This document shows positions 6,482 through 13,569 of a DNA stretch of 22,385 bases, piece after piece. Made by a program: the position numbers and the translations under genes. Origin of the DNA: a virus. The DNA lies in the IMG/VR virus record IMGVR_UViG_3300047362_000403, positions 1-22,385 of that record. One strand, given 5' to 3'. Every line of letters begins with the position of its first letter. Positions within the stretch are counted from its first letter, which is position 1. The notes under the pieces are model-generated. The model made no database searches and was not told the DNA's origin. It saw only the letters and a list, made by a program, of their open reading frames with translations.

Positions 6482-8519
6482 TAGCGATAAACACACCGTT
6501 CCAATCTTCTGGTAAGTCTTGCGTTTTCATATATTCGCAACGCTCTATCCACATATCGTAGTAACCATTCATTCGGCCATCAAACTGTTTCTTGAGGTAA
6601 TTACATTCACTAATTGCTTCGTCAAAATTCTGTGCTCTGTATGCCTTATGCATACCATCGTGTCTCTTTCGTGCTTTTATATCTTTTTGTTTAACATCAT
6701 CTAGCACGGTATATATTCTAATACCTATTGTTTTGCCTTTAACAGCAAGTTCATCAATTTTAAGATAAAAGAAATCATCTTTGGTTACATCATATGTGTT
6801 TTCTCCTACTAGCAATACACAACCATACTCTTTACACTTGCTTTCTATTCTAGCGGCTGTACTTACAGCATCTCCCAATACATCATATGAATGCCTCTGG
6901 GTAGATCCCATTTCACCAAGATAACCGAGACCAGTATTAATACCAGCACCCATACCCACTGGAGGGCGTCCTTCTGCTGTAATTTTATCATTAAACTTCT
7001 CCACTGCTTTTAACATGTTCAGTCCACATTGAACTGCTGACTTAGGATGGTGTGGATCATCTATAGGTGCATTGTGTATGTGCATACTTGCATCACCTAT
7101 ATACTTGATAACCATACCATCTGAATCTAATATAGGCTGTGTAATTGCATCCATATAACCATTCATTATTTTAGTTAATCCTTTTACATCATCTCCGAAT
7201 GACTCACCGAGCGGAGTGAAGCCACGCAAATCACTAAAACAAATACTAACTTCGCGCTTCATGCCTTCTTTGATTAGTGCAGGATTTTCTTGTAGCATAC
7301 GCACGACTGTTGGTGATGCGTACCCAGCAAACTGTTTCTTAATCTCTTGTTTCTCTAAGAATTCCTTAATAAAGCGGTTGAATGTTGCGTGGAACCCAAC
7401 GAGTGTTAATGCTATTAACGGCATGCTTACATCAAGCAAATATAAGTGATTTTGCCATGCGTGTAATGCACCATAAGTTAATAAACCGCCAAATATTAGG
7501 AATGAGCCTCCTATAATCCAATATGGTGTAAGTCCGACTATAAGGATAATTGTTAACGAAACAAACACTGTTGCACCAATCTCTGCTAAGAAAGCCCAGA
7601 ATGGACGCTGTATTTGATCTCCATCTAATACTGTTTGTAATGTTACTGCACCCGGCATATAATTATATTGCGGGCCTTTAGGACTGGCTATAGTACCTCC
7701 TATGCCATCCGCTGTTATACCAAGTATAACTGTTTTACCTTCCAATGACCAGAATTGATCTTCATCAGCGGCACTAACTTCTGTGAACCACTTATTCCAA
7801 CGTAACCAAATTTGTCCGTTCGGGTCTGTACTAATAATCGGATAACCAGGTACTCTTACTTTTTCTACCCCACCATCGTTTGCTTTAATTTGGTAACTAG
7901 GTGCGCCTGTTGCTACACGAATAACTTCGATAGCAATACTAGGGTAGGTATCTTCTCCAACTCTCATAATGAGTGGAACTCTGCGTACAACACCATCAAT
8001 TTCTGGTGCTGTATTAAGTACGCCTACGCCTGATGCATTTTCTCCTAATAATGGTATAGGACCCAACATACCAGGCCATTCAAACAAGTACGGAAGTGGA
8101 TCTCCTATTTTTGCAACTCCGCGTGGTACTGCATTTTTATTTGCCTGTAAACTTCCTACTTGTGCTATAATAACACCGTTATCGAATACCGCATCTGCTA
8201 AGTATTTGTCACCACCAAGTCTGTCGTCCTCGCTGAACAATATAGGCAAAACGATAATACCCGCTCCGGCTTCTCGTAACTTCCAAATAATATTTGAAAG
8301 TACTTCTCTATTCCAGGGCCATTGTCCATATTTTTCTATGGCGGCTTCGTCAATTGTAACGACTGCTATATCTTTGCTTTGCACATATTCATCTTGTTGT
8401 TGTAACAAATCGAAACTTTTTAATCTGACTGTTTGTACTACAAAATTATCGCTATAGTGAAATGAAATTACAACTAATGCCGTAATCAAGGCGACTGCCC
8501 AATGTGCAAAATACTTCAT
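6471..8519 (-). CDS. CHASE2-domain class III adenylate cyclase
   Basis: A 682-aa membrane-bound cyclase predicted to make cAMP from ATP in response to a periplasmic signal. Order: an N-terminal membrane helix (5-22), a periplasmic CHASE2 domain (about 30-305, with IAVVTIDEAAIEKYGQWPWNR at 51-71), three membrane helices (about 309-380), a linker and a catalytic domain (about 420-605). Metal-binding Asp430 (FSDLRGFT) and Asp476 (KYIGD) are present, as are adenine-selecting Lys472 and Asp546 (SYDVLGD) and Arg557. The usual Asn of VNLAAR is Ser553 (VSTAAR). The C-terminus ends DWNGVF, as in cellular CHASE2 cyclases, so the gene is full length. It starts one base after the thermonuclease stop. A membrane signalling cyclase is odd in a phage, and the nearby FecR gene is its common bacterial neighbour. 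Confidence 0.9.
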   Translation of the reverse strand: MKYFAHWAVALITALVVISFHYSDNFVVQTVRLKSFDLLQQQDEYVQSKDIAVVTIDEAAIEKYGQWPWNREVLSNIIWKLREAGAGIIVLPILFSEDDRLGGDKYLADAVFDNGVIIAQVGSLQANKNAVPRGVAKIGDPLPYLFEWPGMLGPIPLLGENASGVGVLNTAPEIDGVVRRVPLIMRVGEDTYPSIAIEVIRVATGAPSYQIKANDGGVEKVRVPGYPIISTDPNGQIWLRWNKWFTEVSAADEDQFWSLEGKTVILGITADGIGGTIASPKGPQYNYMPGAVTLQTVLDGDQIQRPFWAFLAEIGATVFVSLTIILIVGLTPYWIIGGSFLIFGGLLTYGALHAWQNHLYLLDVSMPLIALTLVGFHATFNRFIKEFLEKQEIKKQFAGYASPTVVRMLQENPALIKEGMKREVSICFSDLRGFTPLGESFGDDVKGLTKIMNGYMDAITQPILDSDGMVIKYIGDASMHIHNAPIDDPHHPKSAVQCGLNMLKAVEKFNDKITAEGRPPVGMGAGINTGLGYLGEMGSTQRHSYDVLGDAVSTAARIESKCKEYGCVLLVGENTYDVTKDDFFYLKIDELAVKGKTIGIRIYTVLDDVKQKDIKARKRHDGMHKAYRAQNFDEAISECNYLKKQFDGRMNGYYDMWIERCEYMKTQDLPEDWNGVFIATTK

Positions 8520-8520
8520 G

Positions 8521-8943
8521 TTAAACTATTATTCCCTTTTCAGTTAGTAATTGTCTGTTATCTAAATGTGCTTGTTGAATATCATCTTTACTTTGTCCAT
8601 GATATTCAACTGCGTGACCTTCGTCAATCATCATCTTGTTCAAGTTCACGCCGTCTTTCCAAACTGTACCTAGTACACGACCGAATTTTCCTTTTTCGTT
8701 ATCTAGTACCGTTGATACAATAATATCTTTACATAATCTTTCTTTTAGCCATGCTTTTGCTAAAAGTCCATATTTCTTCTCAACCTTATCTCTGGTTCTA
8801 CTTTCTGGTGTATCTATACCATACAATCTAACACGAGCTTCAAGTAGTACATCAAAACCTAAATCAAGTACACAATCAAATGTGTCACCATCTATTACCT
8901 TTACTATAGACTTTACTCTATAGTTGAATGCTGTTACTGACAT
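8521..8943 (-). CDS. Thermonuclease (staphylococcal nuclease-like, SNase family)
   Basis: A 140-aa single-domain nuclease with no signal peptide, hence probably cytoplasmic. The family motifs are complete: KVIDGDTF (15-22) with the Ca-binding Asp20, RLYGIDTPES (39-48) carrying Arg39, Asp44, Thr45 and Glu47, which match Arg35, Asp40, Thr41 and Glu43 of the staphylococcal enzyme, and GKFGRVLG with Arg89 (Arg87 equivalent). The C-terminal helix with GHAVEYHG is also typical. Similar nucleases occur in T4-like marine phages and may help degrade host DNA. A ribosome site (CGGAGAG) and an AAATAAATAC late-promoter element lie upstream. The cyclase gene follows after one base, so both are probably on one late transcript. 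Confidence 0.9.
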   Translation of the reverse strand: MSVTAFNYRVKSIVKVIDGDTFDCVLDLGFDVLLEARVRLYGIDTPESRTRDKVEKKYGLLAKAWLKERLCKDIIVSTVLDNEKGKFGRVLGTVWKDGVNLNKMMIDEGHAVEYHGQSKDDIQQAHLDNRQLLTEKGIIV

Positions 8944-8963
8944 GTTTCTCTCCGTTTCCTAAA

Positions 8964-8973
8964 GTATTTATTT
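8964..8973 (-). promoter_or_regulatory. Late-promoter-like element AAATAAATAC before the nuclease-cyclase pair
   Basis: On the minus strand AAATAAATAC ends 20 bases before the ATG at 8943. It overlaps the stop of the small gene at 8972. It matches the element before the 158-aa protein at 9679-9688 in all ten bases. Confidence 0.6.
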
Positions 8974-9160
8974 AAGAAACCTTTTTAAATTGATACCATT
9001 GAGGACAGGGAACGTCCCACGGCAAATATAACCGCGGAGGATAATGATAATACATTTTAGATACGTTATACGGAGCTCGATATTCACACACTCGAGTTAA
9101 TTGGTTATTATATATCCAACTGTGTGTAGCAAAAACCCCCGTTAATGCTATCCACAGCAT
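8972..9160 (-). CDS. 62-aa protein with N-terminal hydrophobic segment
   Basis: The frame is open upstream, but the ATG at 9160, one base after the stop of the preceding 158-aa gene and behind GGAAAGTGG, is the best start. The protein begins MLWIALTGVFATHSWIY, a hydrophobic stretch that could be a signal or anchor. The rest is rich in Tyr and Pro (MYYHYPPRLYLPW) and carries two Cys. I do not recognise it. Being coupled to the 158-aa protein, it may belong to the same virion or lysis function. Moderate confidence that it is translated. Confidence 0.45.
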   Translation of the reverse strand: MLWIALTGVFATHSWIYNNQLTRVCEYRAPYNVSKMYYHYPPRLYLPWDVPCPQWYQFKKVS

Positions 9161-9161
9161 G

Positions 9162-9638
9162 TTACCACTTTCCTTGGCTTGCACCCGCTATATATATTAG
9201 CCCACCAAGGAGCCCGGCTCCTACTATTGCTAACAATACACCAACAATCCACGCTATTATTTGTTCTTTGCGTTCTTCTGCAGCATATATTGCTTCTCGT
9301 TGTTCCTTACGCATTTGAACTTCCATGCGTACGATTTCATCCCAAGCACTCGGTCCATAATAAAGACTGATATACTGTCGCATTTCCTCACGCATTTCTT
9401 TTGCTTTTTGTTTGTGTGCCCAAATTTCCATGGCGTTGGCTTCTATGCCTCCGCCTAATGCTTTATACCATTTAGGTTTTTCTGCTTTTTGATGTGCGTA
9501 GTCTAAATCACTAAGAGCCTTGCCCCACTGTCCTAGTTGTGAGTACATACTCTGGATATCTTTTCCAGTGTTAATTGCACTTTTAATACCATTGAAGGCA
9601 GCCGTGGCTGCACCGATAGCCGTTATTGGATCTATCAT
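9162..9638 (-). CDS. Conserved T4-like marine phage protein with C-terminal membrane helix
   Basis: A 158-aa protein starting MIDPITAIGAATAAFNGIKSA. This opening, the long helical middle (KQKAKEMREEMRQY, VQMRKEQREAIYAAEERKEQ) and the C-terminal membrane helix (about 127-151, IIAWIVGVLLAIVGAGLLGG) match, from memory, a hypothetical protein conserved in T4-like cyanophages and pelagiphages. No function is known to me; it could be a virion or lysis-associated membrane protein. The leader is strong: AAATAAATAC, then a run of six G 6 bases before the ATG, nearly identical to the leader of the 5137 gene. It is one of the better taxonomic markers in the window. Confidence 0.7.
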   Translation of the reverse strand: MIDPITAIGAATAAFNGIKSAINTGKDIQSMYSQLGQWGKALSDLDYAHQKAEKPKWYKALGGGIEANAMEIWAHKQKAKEMREEMRQYISLYYGPSAWDEIVRMEVQMRKEQREAIYAAEERKEQIIAWIVGVLLAIVGAGLLGGLIYIAGASQGKW

Positions 9639-9678
9639 TTGATTCCCCCCAGTTGAATAACATTCCTGTTATCCAATG

Positions 9679-9688
9679 GTATTTATTT
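9679..9688 (-). promoter_or_regulatory. Late-promoter-like element AAATAAATAC before the 158-aa gene
   Basis: On the minus strand AAATAAATAC is 40 bases before the ATG at 9638, followed by a CTGGGGGGAATCAA leader. The short gap 9639-9719 also contains GTTATC (9668-9673) and its inverse GATAAC (9700-9705) flanking the element. No clear terminator for the curlin gene is visible here. Confidence 0.6.
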
Positions 9689-9719
9689 AGATTTTTTAAG
9701 ATAACTTAGTTTTGTGCGA

Positions 9720-10565
9720 TTATTGTTGTGTGACGGAAACTGAACACCCGCCCACTGTTACACAAGTTTGTGAAAGTGAATAACTCTTAGGTGTATTGCT
9801 GTGTTGCGTTACTGTTATGTCACTTGCATAAGTTCCGCTAGTTGCTATGTTCATACTATGCCCTGATGAACTGCCTGGATTATAGCCTTGGTCTAAATCA
9901 AATGTGCTATTGCTATTGTCTACGTCTAAGTTGATAGTATGTGTGCCGTGTCCGTTTTGTAATACATCTGCTGTAACATAATCAGCATCAATATCAACAT
10001 TCAATGTCTTACTAACGTCTGCTTGTTGTACAACGTCTACATCTGCATAATCACCATCTATTGCAATATTGCTTTCATGTCCATTGGGACCACTGCCCCA
10101 TGTTCCATTGTTACGTTGTGCTTGCCATACATTATTGTTGTCTCCTGTAATAGCAACGTTGGTTTCATGATTACCGTCTGCATAAGGATCATCATTTCCA
10201 GCATCATTTCTGTCTTGTAGGAGTGTTACTGTATTATCGTTGCCTGTTACGGTTAGATTGGCTGTGTTATCGCCACTGTTTCCGCTCAAAGAACCTTGTA
10301 ATACTTTTACAGTGTTGCCCGTTCCTGTTGAACAAACACTCATAGCATTGTTATCGTGCCATTGCTTCAGTGTTGCTGTAGTGCCATCTCCGTCAAAACA
10401 AGCGTCTGTTAAACTAGTGCCAATGGAGTTATTTTGACCATCTTGTACAACAGTCAAAGTTAGATCATCACCTATCTGATCAAGATATATATCATTAGCA
10501 AATGCACTATTGAATTTGAATAACATTAATGTCATTGCTACGGCCAGCACCCAGCGTATAGTCAT
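9720..10565 (-). CDS. Secreted curlin-like repeat protein 2
   Basis: A protein of about 281 aa with a signal peptide (MTIRWVLAVAMTLMLFKFNSAFA, cut before ND) and a mature part low in Lys/Arg and rich in Asn, Asp, Gly, Thr, Ser and Gln. The mature N-terminus NDIYLDQIGDDLTLTVVQDGQNN is a clear curlin-type Q-x-G-x-x-N repeat, and irregular repeats follow (TGNDNTVTLLQ, TGDNNNVWQAQ, DVDVVQQ, VTQHSN, SVSVTQQ). This is the composition and spacing of CsgA/CsgB amyloid subunits, though the repeats are more degenerate. It is a paralogue of the protein at 11637. The start could also be the TTG at 10574. Either way it overlaps the FecR gene by about 60 bases. It is expected to be exported through the CsgG pore encoded nearby and may form fibres; that role is inferred. 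Confidence 0.75.
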   Translation of the reverse strand: MTIRWVLAVAMTLMLFKFNSAFANDIYLDQIGDDLTLTVVQDGQNNSIGTSLTDACFDGDGTTATLKQWHDNNAMSVCSTGTGNTVKVLQGSLSGNSGDNTANLTVTGNDNTVTLLQDRNDAGNDDPYADGNHETNVAITGDNNNVWQAQRNNGTWGSGPNGHESNIAIDGDYADVDVVQQADVSKTLNVDIDADYVTADVLQNGHGTHTINLDVDNSNSTFDLDQGYNPGSSSGHSMNIATSGTYASDITVTQHSNTPKSYSLSQTCVTVGGCSVSVTQQ

Positions 10566-11637
10566 ATAACTCAAAGTCCCCTTGTTTTAATTGTATAGTG
10601 TAACTATTATCTCTAAACATCTTTAATCGTAGATAATTATTACCAGCGTTATCTTCTCTTATGAAAACCCATCTATCTCCTTGTTTATCTAAAAATATAC
10701 CAGTTGTGGCATCAAAACCGTATATATTTTTATCTTCTTGGAGTAATTCTCTATTTTGTCTAAATAATTCATCTTGGAAAAGAACTGCCAATGCAAGGTT
10801 AAGTTGGTCTAATATATCATATAACAAGTCTGCTAACAAATAATCTGTTTCATCTAATGCTGTTTTCCATATACCCTCAATAGATGATTCAAGAGAATCG
10901 TATGCTAATACATCTAACTCTAAAAAGTCAATGCCTAAAAAGTCTGCTAACTTACGCTTCTCAAGTTCTATTTCATCCTCTTCCTCATAGTAAGGATTCT
11001 TTTTACGCAATATAATTAAACCGTTAATTTGTTCTTCAGAAATATCTAATAATAAAGGAGGCGACGGAGGAGCCATACTATGTCTAGTTACTGTTGCTTG
11101 AAATGCCTGATTTAAAATAACTATACCAGCATCTGTCTCAACTTCAATTTCTCCTGTATAACACATTCCTGCTGTATTACAACTTGGTAATAGTGTAATC
11201 ATACTACCACCCATTTCATCTACAACCATGATGAAGTCAGTACCACGCACACCGATAGTTGCACTTGGTGTTCTAATTTTTACATTTTGTTTATAACGTT
11301 TGGCTATTTGCCCTGAAGCATATCTAACTGTACCTAATGATGCTTTTATACTTAGACTTCCTATATCATTTGCAGGATCGTATACAAATTCATCAATTAA
11401 TAGTCTACTATGTTCAGTTATATCAACACGGGTTTCGTCAACAAATTCTATACTCATCTTAGCACGAGCGGTAACCGCCGTGTCTTGCATAAGAACACTT
11501 AATCCGTTTGTTGCTTCTAGAGAATCTGAGCCGCGTTCTATGGCGCCGCTACCTTTAATTTTACCTATTTCACCTACTGAAGCCGCAATATTAGGACTGA
11601 ATAATACAATAGTTAAGGCAAATACAAAGCGTAACAT
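10507..11637 (-). CDS. FecR-domain periplasmic protein
   Basis: A 376-aa protein with an N-terminal signal peptide (about 1-19) and a FecR domain (about 25-185): VGEIGKIKGSGAIERG, then DTAVTARAKMSIEFVDETRVDI, SLGTVRYASGQ and the hallmark TPSATIGVRGTDF (123-135). The C-terminal half is acidic, unrecognised and probably helical. In bacteria FecR-domain proteins act in the periplasm as signal relays, and secreted FecR proteins are often encoded beside CHASE2 cyclases. Here the gene lies between two curlin-like genes: its ATG shares one base with the upstream curlin stop (TAATG), and its end overlaps the next curlin gene. It could monitor curlin export or act on the CHASE2 domain; both are inference. 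The domain call is confident. Confidence 0.85.
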   Translation of the reverse strand: MLRFVFALTIVLFSPNIAASVGEIGKIKGSGAIERGSDSLEATNGLSVLMQDTAVTARAKMSIEFVDETRVDITEHSRLLIDEFVYDPANDIGSLSIKASLGTVRYASGQIAKRYKQNVKIRTPSATIGVRGTDFIMVVDEMGGSMITLLPSCNTAGMCYTGEIEVETDAGIVILNQAFQATVTRHSMAPPSPPLLLDISEEQINGLIILRKKNPYYEEEDEIELEKRKLADFLGIDFLELDVLAYDSLESSIEGIWKTALDETDYLLADLLYDILDQLNLALAVLFQDELFRQNRELLQEDKNIYGFDATTGIFLDKQGDRWVFIREDNAGNNYLRLKMFRDNSYTIQLKQGDFELYDYTLGAGRSNDINVIQIQ

Positions 11638-12350
11638 TAATCGCTCTGTGTAATGTCTACATCAAAACTATCGCCATTAATTGTAAGGTCTACAGTATTA
11701 TCATAAATTCCAGATTGTGTTACGTCTACAGTGCCACCGCCACCGTCAATGTCTAGTGTAATACTGTGTCCACCGACGTCTCCGTCTCCGGACTGTGTGG
11801 TGGTCACTGTAACGCCTTCATCACTGTTAGCACTTGTAGTTGCTAAACTTGTGCTGTTGTTAATATCTACAGTTAGGCTTGCACTTTGACCATCAATGTC
11901 TGAGTTAATAATATTATTATCACCCGTTACTGTGAAAGATACTGTGGAGGAATCTGCATCACTTGTTTCACCGATGTCAAAGTCGAAGGTGTTATCATCA
12001 CCTGTAGTTGTAATATTTAAAGTAACTGTATCACAATTTCCTGTCGCTGTACTTGAACACAATAAATCAACTGTGTTAGTATCACCAGTAAAGGTCCAAG
12101 TACCAGTGTAAGTAGCACCTTTAATAACAGCGGCAATATCATTGTTATCACCTGTTTGTGTAATGGAAAAAGTCATGTCATCGCCAGTTAGCGTGACGTC
12201 TGTGGTTGAATCACCAACTTGGTTGTTTTGTCCATCTTGTACAATGTCCAAATCTAAACCATCGCCTATTTGATTTATATAAATGTCGTTTGCAAGAGCA
12301 TTTGTGCTTAAGAAAGCCATAGCCGCAACGAACCAAACGTAATATTTCAT
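11637..12350 (-). CDS. Secreted curlin-like repeat protein 1
   Basis: A protein of about 237 aa. The frame opens at a GTG (12365), but the ATG at 12350, 8 bases after GGGGG, gives a clean signal peptide (MKYYVWFVAAMAFLSTNALA, cut before ND). The mature start NDIYINQIGDGLDLDIVQDGQNNQVG matches the other curlin-like protein almost residue for residue. Later repeats are degenerate: TFSITQTGDNNDIA, TGDNNIINSDID, TTTQSGDGD, VDVTQSGIYDN, FDVDITQSD. The mature part is rich in Thr, Asp, Gly, Ser and Asn and almost free of Lys/Arg, as expected of a CsgA/CsgB-like amyloid subunit. It is first in a three-gene unit with FecR and curlin 2. Two late-promoter-like elements lie upstream. Confidence 0.78.
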   Translation of the reverse strand: MKYYVWFVAAMAFLSTNALANDIYINQIGDGLDLDIVQDGQNNQVGDSTTDVTLTGDDMTFSITQTGDNNDIAAVIKGATYTGTWTFTGDTNTVDLLCSSTATGNCDTVTLNITTTGDDNTFDFDIGETSDADSSTVSFTVTGDNNIINSDIDGQSASLTVDINNSTSLATTSANSDEGVTVTTTQSGDGDVGGHSITLDIDGGGGTVDVTQSGIYDNTVDLTINGDSFDVDITQSD

Positions 12351-12369
12351 CAGATAATCCCCCACATCT

Positions 12370-12378
12370 GTATTTACT
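12370..12378 (-). promoter_or_regulatory. Late-promoter-like element AGTAAATAC, proximal, for curlin operon
   Basis: On the minus strand AGTAAATAC is 20 bases before the ATG at 12350 and is followed by a GGGGG ribosome site. It is a weaker match (GTAAATA) than the distal CATAAATAC element at 12444-12452. Confidence 0.45.
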
Positions 12379-12443
12379 AATAGTTGACCGTTTTCCTAGG
12401 TTATTCTAAATAAAAAACCATAATGGTAAATATTAATACTAAA

Positions 12444-12452
12444 GTATTTATG
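12444..12452 (-). promoter_or_regulatory. Late-promoter-like element CATAAATAC, distal, for curlin operon
   Basis: On the minus strand the element CATAAATAC matches the ATAAATAC core exactly. It would give a leader of about 85 bases on the curlin-FecR-curlin transcript. It overlaps the inverted repeat AATACT-AA-AGTATT. Confidence 0.45.
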
Positions 12453-12456
12453 CTAG

Positions 12457-12474
12457 GTGTAAAAATATTTACAC
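12457..12474. promoter_or_regulatory. Perfect inverted repeat, possible operator
   Basis: GTGTAAA-AATA-TTTACAC, a perfect 7-bp inverted repeat with an AT-rich centre, lies in the 167-base region between the divergent curlin operon and Fis-like gene. An AATACT/AGTATT repeat (around 12435-12448) and ACCAT/ATGGT (around 12417-12427) are close by. Symmetric AT-rich sites with G and C at the ends are in keeping with Fis-type binding, though it is not an exact Fis consensus. Confidence 0.45.
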
Positions 12475-12504
12475 TATTGTTTTTAAAGTATAGTTTTTGA
12501 GCAA

Positions 12505-12512
12505 GATAAATA
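12505..12512 (+). promoter_or_regulatory. Late-promoter-like GATAAATA directly before the Fis-like start codon
   Basis: GATAAATA ends 5 bases before the ATG at 12518. With T4 late-promoter spacing (core at about -13 to -6), transcription would begin at or next to the A of the ATG, giving a leaderless mRNA. No Shine-Dalgarno sequence is visible before this ATG. Confidence 0.4.
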
Positions 12513-12517
12513 TTATT

Positions 12518-12748
12518 ATGGGTACTAAAGAAGAACAAATATATTTCTATAACATGTTTGATGAAATGTGGCCAAAGGATCATGTAGATGAAATTGACCT
12601 TGCCAAAGAAGTTGAAGATTTAGAGAAAAATAAAATTGAGATTGCTATGAAAGCATGTAGTATGAATCAAACAAGAGCAGCCAAAAAACTTGGTCTTGGG
12701 CGTACTAATTTAATTGCTAAACTTAAGAAATATAAAATTATTTTTTAG
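12518..12748 (+). CDS. Fis-like DNA-binding regulator (HTH_8)
   Basis: A 76-aa protein from the ATG at 12518 (the frame also opens at a TTG, 12497). The C-terminal 40 residues match the Fis/NtrC helix-turn-helix: LEKNKIEIAMKACSMNQTRAAKKLGLGRTNLIAKLKKYKI, with the A-A-x-x-L-G-(L/I)-x-R-x-x-L-x-x-K-L-K-K signature. The N-terminal part is acidic and unlike the Fis beta-hairpin. It is the only plus-strand gene in the curli block, divergent from the curlin operon and convergent with csgG (4-base overlap of ends). This suggests a local regulator of the block binding the inverted repeats before it. It could also mimic host Fis more widely. The family call is strong, the target is inferred. Confidence 0.8.
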   Translation: MGTKEEQIYFYNMFDEMWPKDHVDEIDLAKEVEDLEKNKIEIAMKACSMNQTRAAKKLGLGRTNLIAKLKKYKIIF

Positions 12749-13569
12749 TTTTCTTTGTTAGTTTTAAATTTCCAAAGTTCATTACGCTCGCCCTCTTTGA
12801 CAAGTTCTAACACACCTTGTTCGATAGCGGCTCTCACTGCATAGTTTACAGGTTCATTTATACTAAAGCCAGTTTCTGCTTCAAGTAATTTTGTTCCTAA
12901 ATCCAAAAACTTAAACACATCTGCTCCGCTTCTGGAACTAGCAATTGTTTTTTCTGTTGCTACAGTAAGCAACACTTTTCCTGTACTAACACTCACCAAT
13001 CTCATTACAACTGTTACTGTGTCAATACGATATTCTGCTTGTGATCCTAATCCAAGATAACGAGCACCTACGCCGCCTGTTGCTACATTACTATCATAAC
13101 CAACAATACCACCTTCTAATATTAAGCCAGCAAATCGCATAGGTTTTAACGGCTGTGGACCTTTAGGTAATTCTTTTTCATATACTTCTCTGGTGTTTCG
13201 TATTAGTTGGCGCTCTTTAATAAGATGATCCATACCACCGCGCTCTAATACCTCAAACCAAGTACTGTTTCCTATTTCTGAAAGTGCTTTGATTACCCAT
13301 ACTTCACTACCTTGTGTTACTGCACTAGATAGATTAGCAATATTATCTGCAGGCTTACGTTGACCTGTCATATCTTGAAATTTATAAACAGCAATGGATA
13401 TTTTCTTACCATCTAACTCTGGAAACTTTATTAACTGTTCAGCAAGCGGTGCTGGCTGTATACGAGGAGTATTCTTCGCATCATTAAAAGTTTCAATAGC
13501 CTGTTTACCGGTTGTTGCTACACACCCTGATAACATTACACTGGCGATTACCAATGGTATAATTTTCAT
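12745..13569 (-). CDS. csgG: CsgG-like curli secretion lipoprotein
   Basis: A 274-aa protein with a lipoprotein signal (LSGC, Cys16) and strong similarity along its length to CsgG, the nine-fold outer-membrane pore that exports curlins: AVYKFQDMTGQRKP (60-73), WFEVLERGGMDHLIKERQ (104-121), a match to E. coli WFIPLERQGLQNLLNERK, GLILEGGIVGYDSNVATGGVGARYLG (148-173) and INEPVNYAVRAAIEQGV (237-253). The pore-constriction region reads KPADNIANLSSAV, where E. coli has KPYPASNFSTAV: Asn is kept (Asn79), but the aromatic Tyr and Phe are replaced (Ala/Asp and Leu80) and one residue is added. It follows csgF directly (TAATG junction). Expected in the host outer membrane. It could export the two curlin-like proteins or help open the envelope. 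Confidence 0.92.
   Translation of the reverse strand: MKIIPLVIASVMLSGCVATTGKQAIETFNDAKNTPRIQPAPLAEQLIKFPELDGKKISIAVYKFQDMTGQRKPADNIANLSSAVTQGSEVWVIKALSEIGNSTWFEVLERGGMDHLIKERQLIRNTREVYEKELPKGPQPLKPMRFAGLILEGGIVGYDSNVATGGVGARYLGLGSQAEYRIDTVTVVMRLVSVSTGKVLLTVATEKTIASSRSGADVFKFLDLGTKLLEAETGFSINEPVNYAVRAAIEQGVLELVKEGERNELWKFKTNKEN

Noticed and set aside
7969-8457. 162-aa plus-strand open frame inside the cyclase gene
   Set aside because: It lies antisense to the CHASE2 domain, has no family signature or ribosome site, and the minus-strand frame has full-length domain support.
9660-9710. Terminator between the 158-aa gene and curlin 2
   Set aside because: GTTATC and GATAAC are inverted but only 6 bp with a 26-base spacer that contains the promoter, so a stable terminator stem is unlikely.
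11300-11653. 117-aa plus-strand open frame
   Set aside because: Antisense to the FecR domain and signal peptide; no recognisable motif. It is a shadow of the real gene.
9720-12350. Repetitive stretches in the curlin-like genes considered as a CRISPR or DNA repeat array
   Set aside because: The repeats are protein-level and degenerate (Q-x-G-x-x-N type), with no regular DNA repeat-spacer structure.
12401-12583. 60-aa minus-strand open frame over the curlin/Fis intergenic region
   Set aside because: It covers the promoter palindromes and the start of the Fis-like gene, with low-complexity Phe/Ile/Asn composition from AT-rich DNA and no ribosome site.
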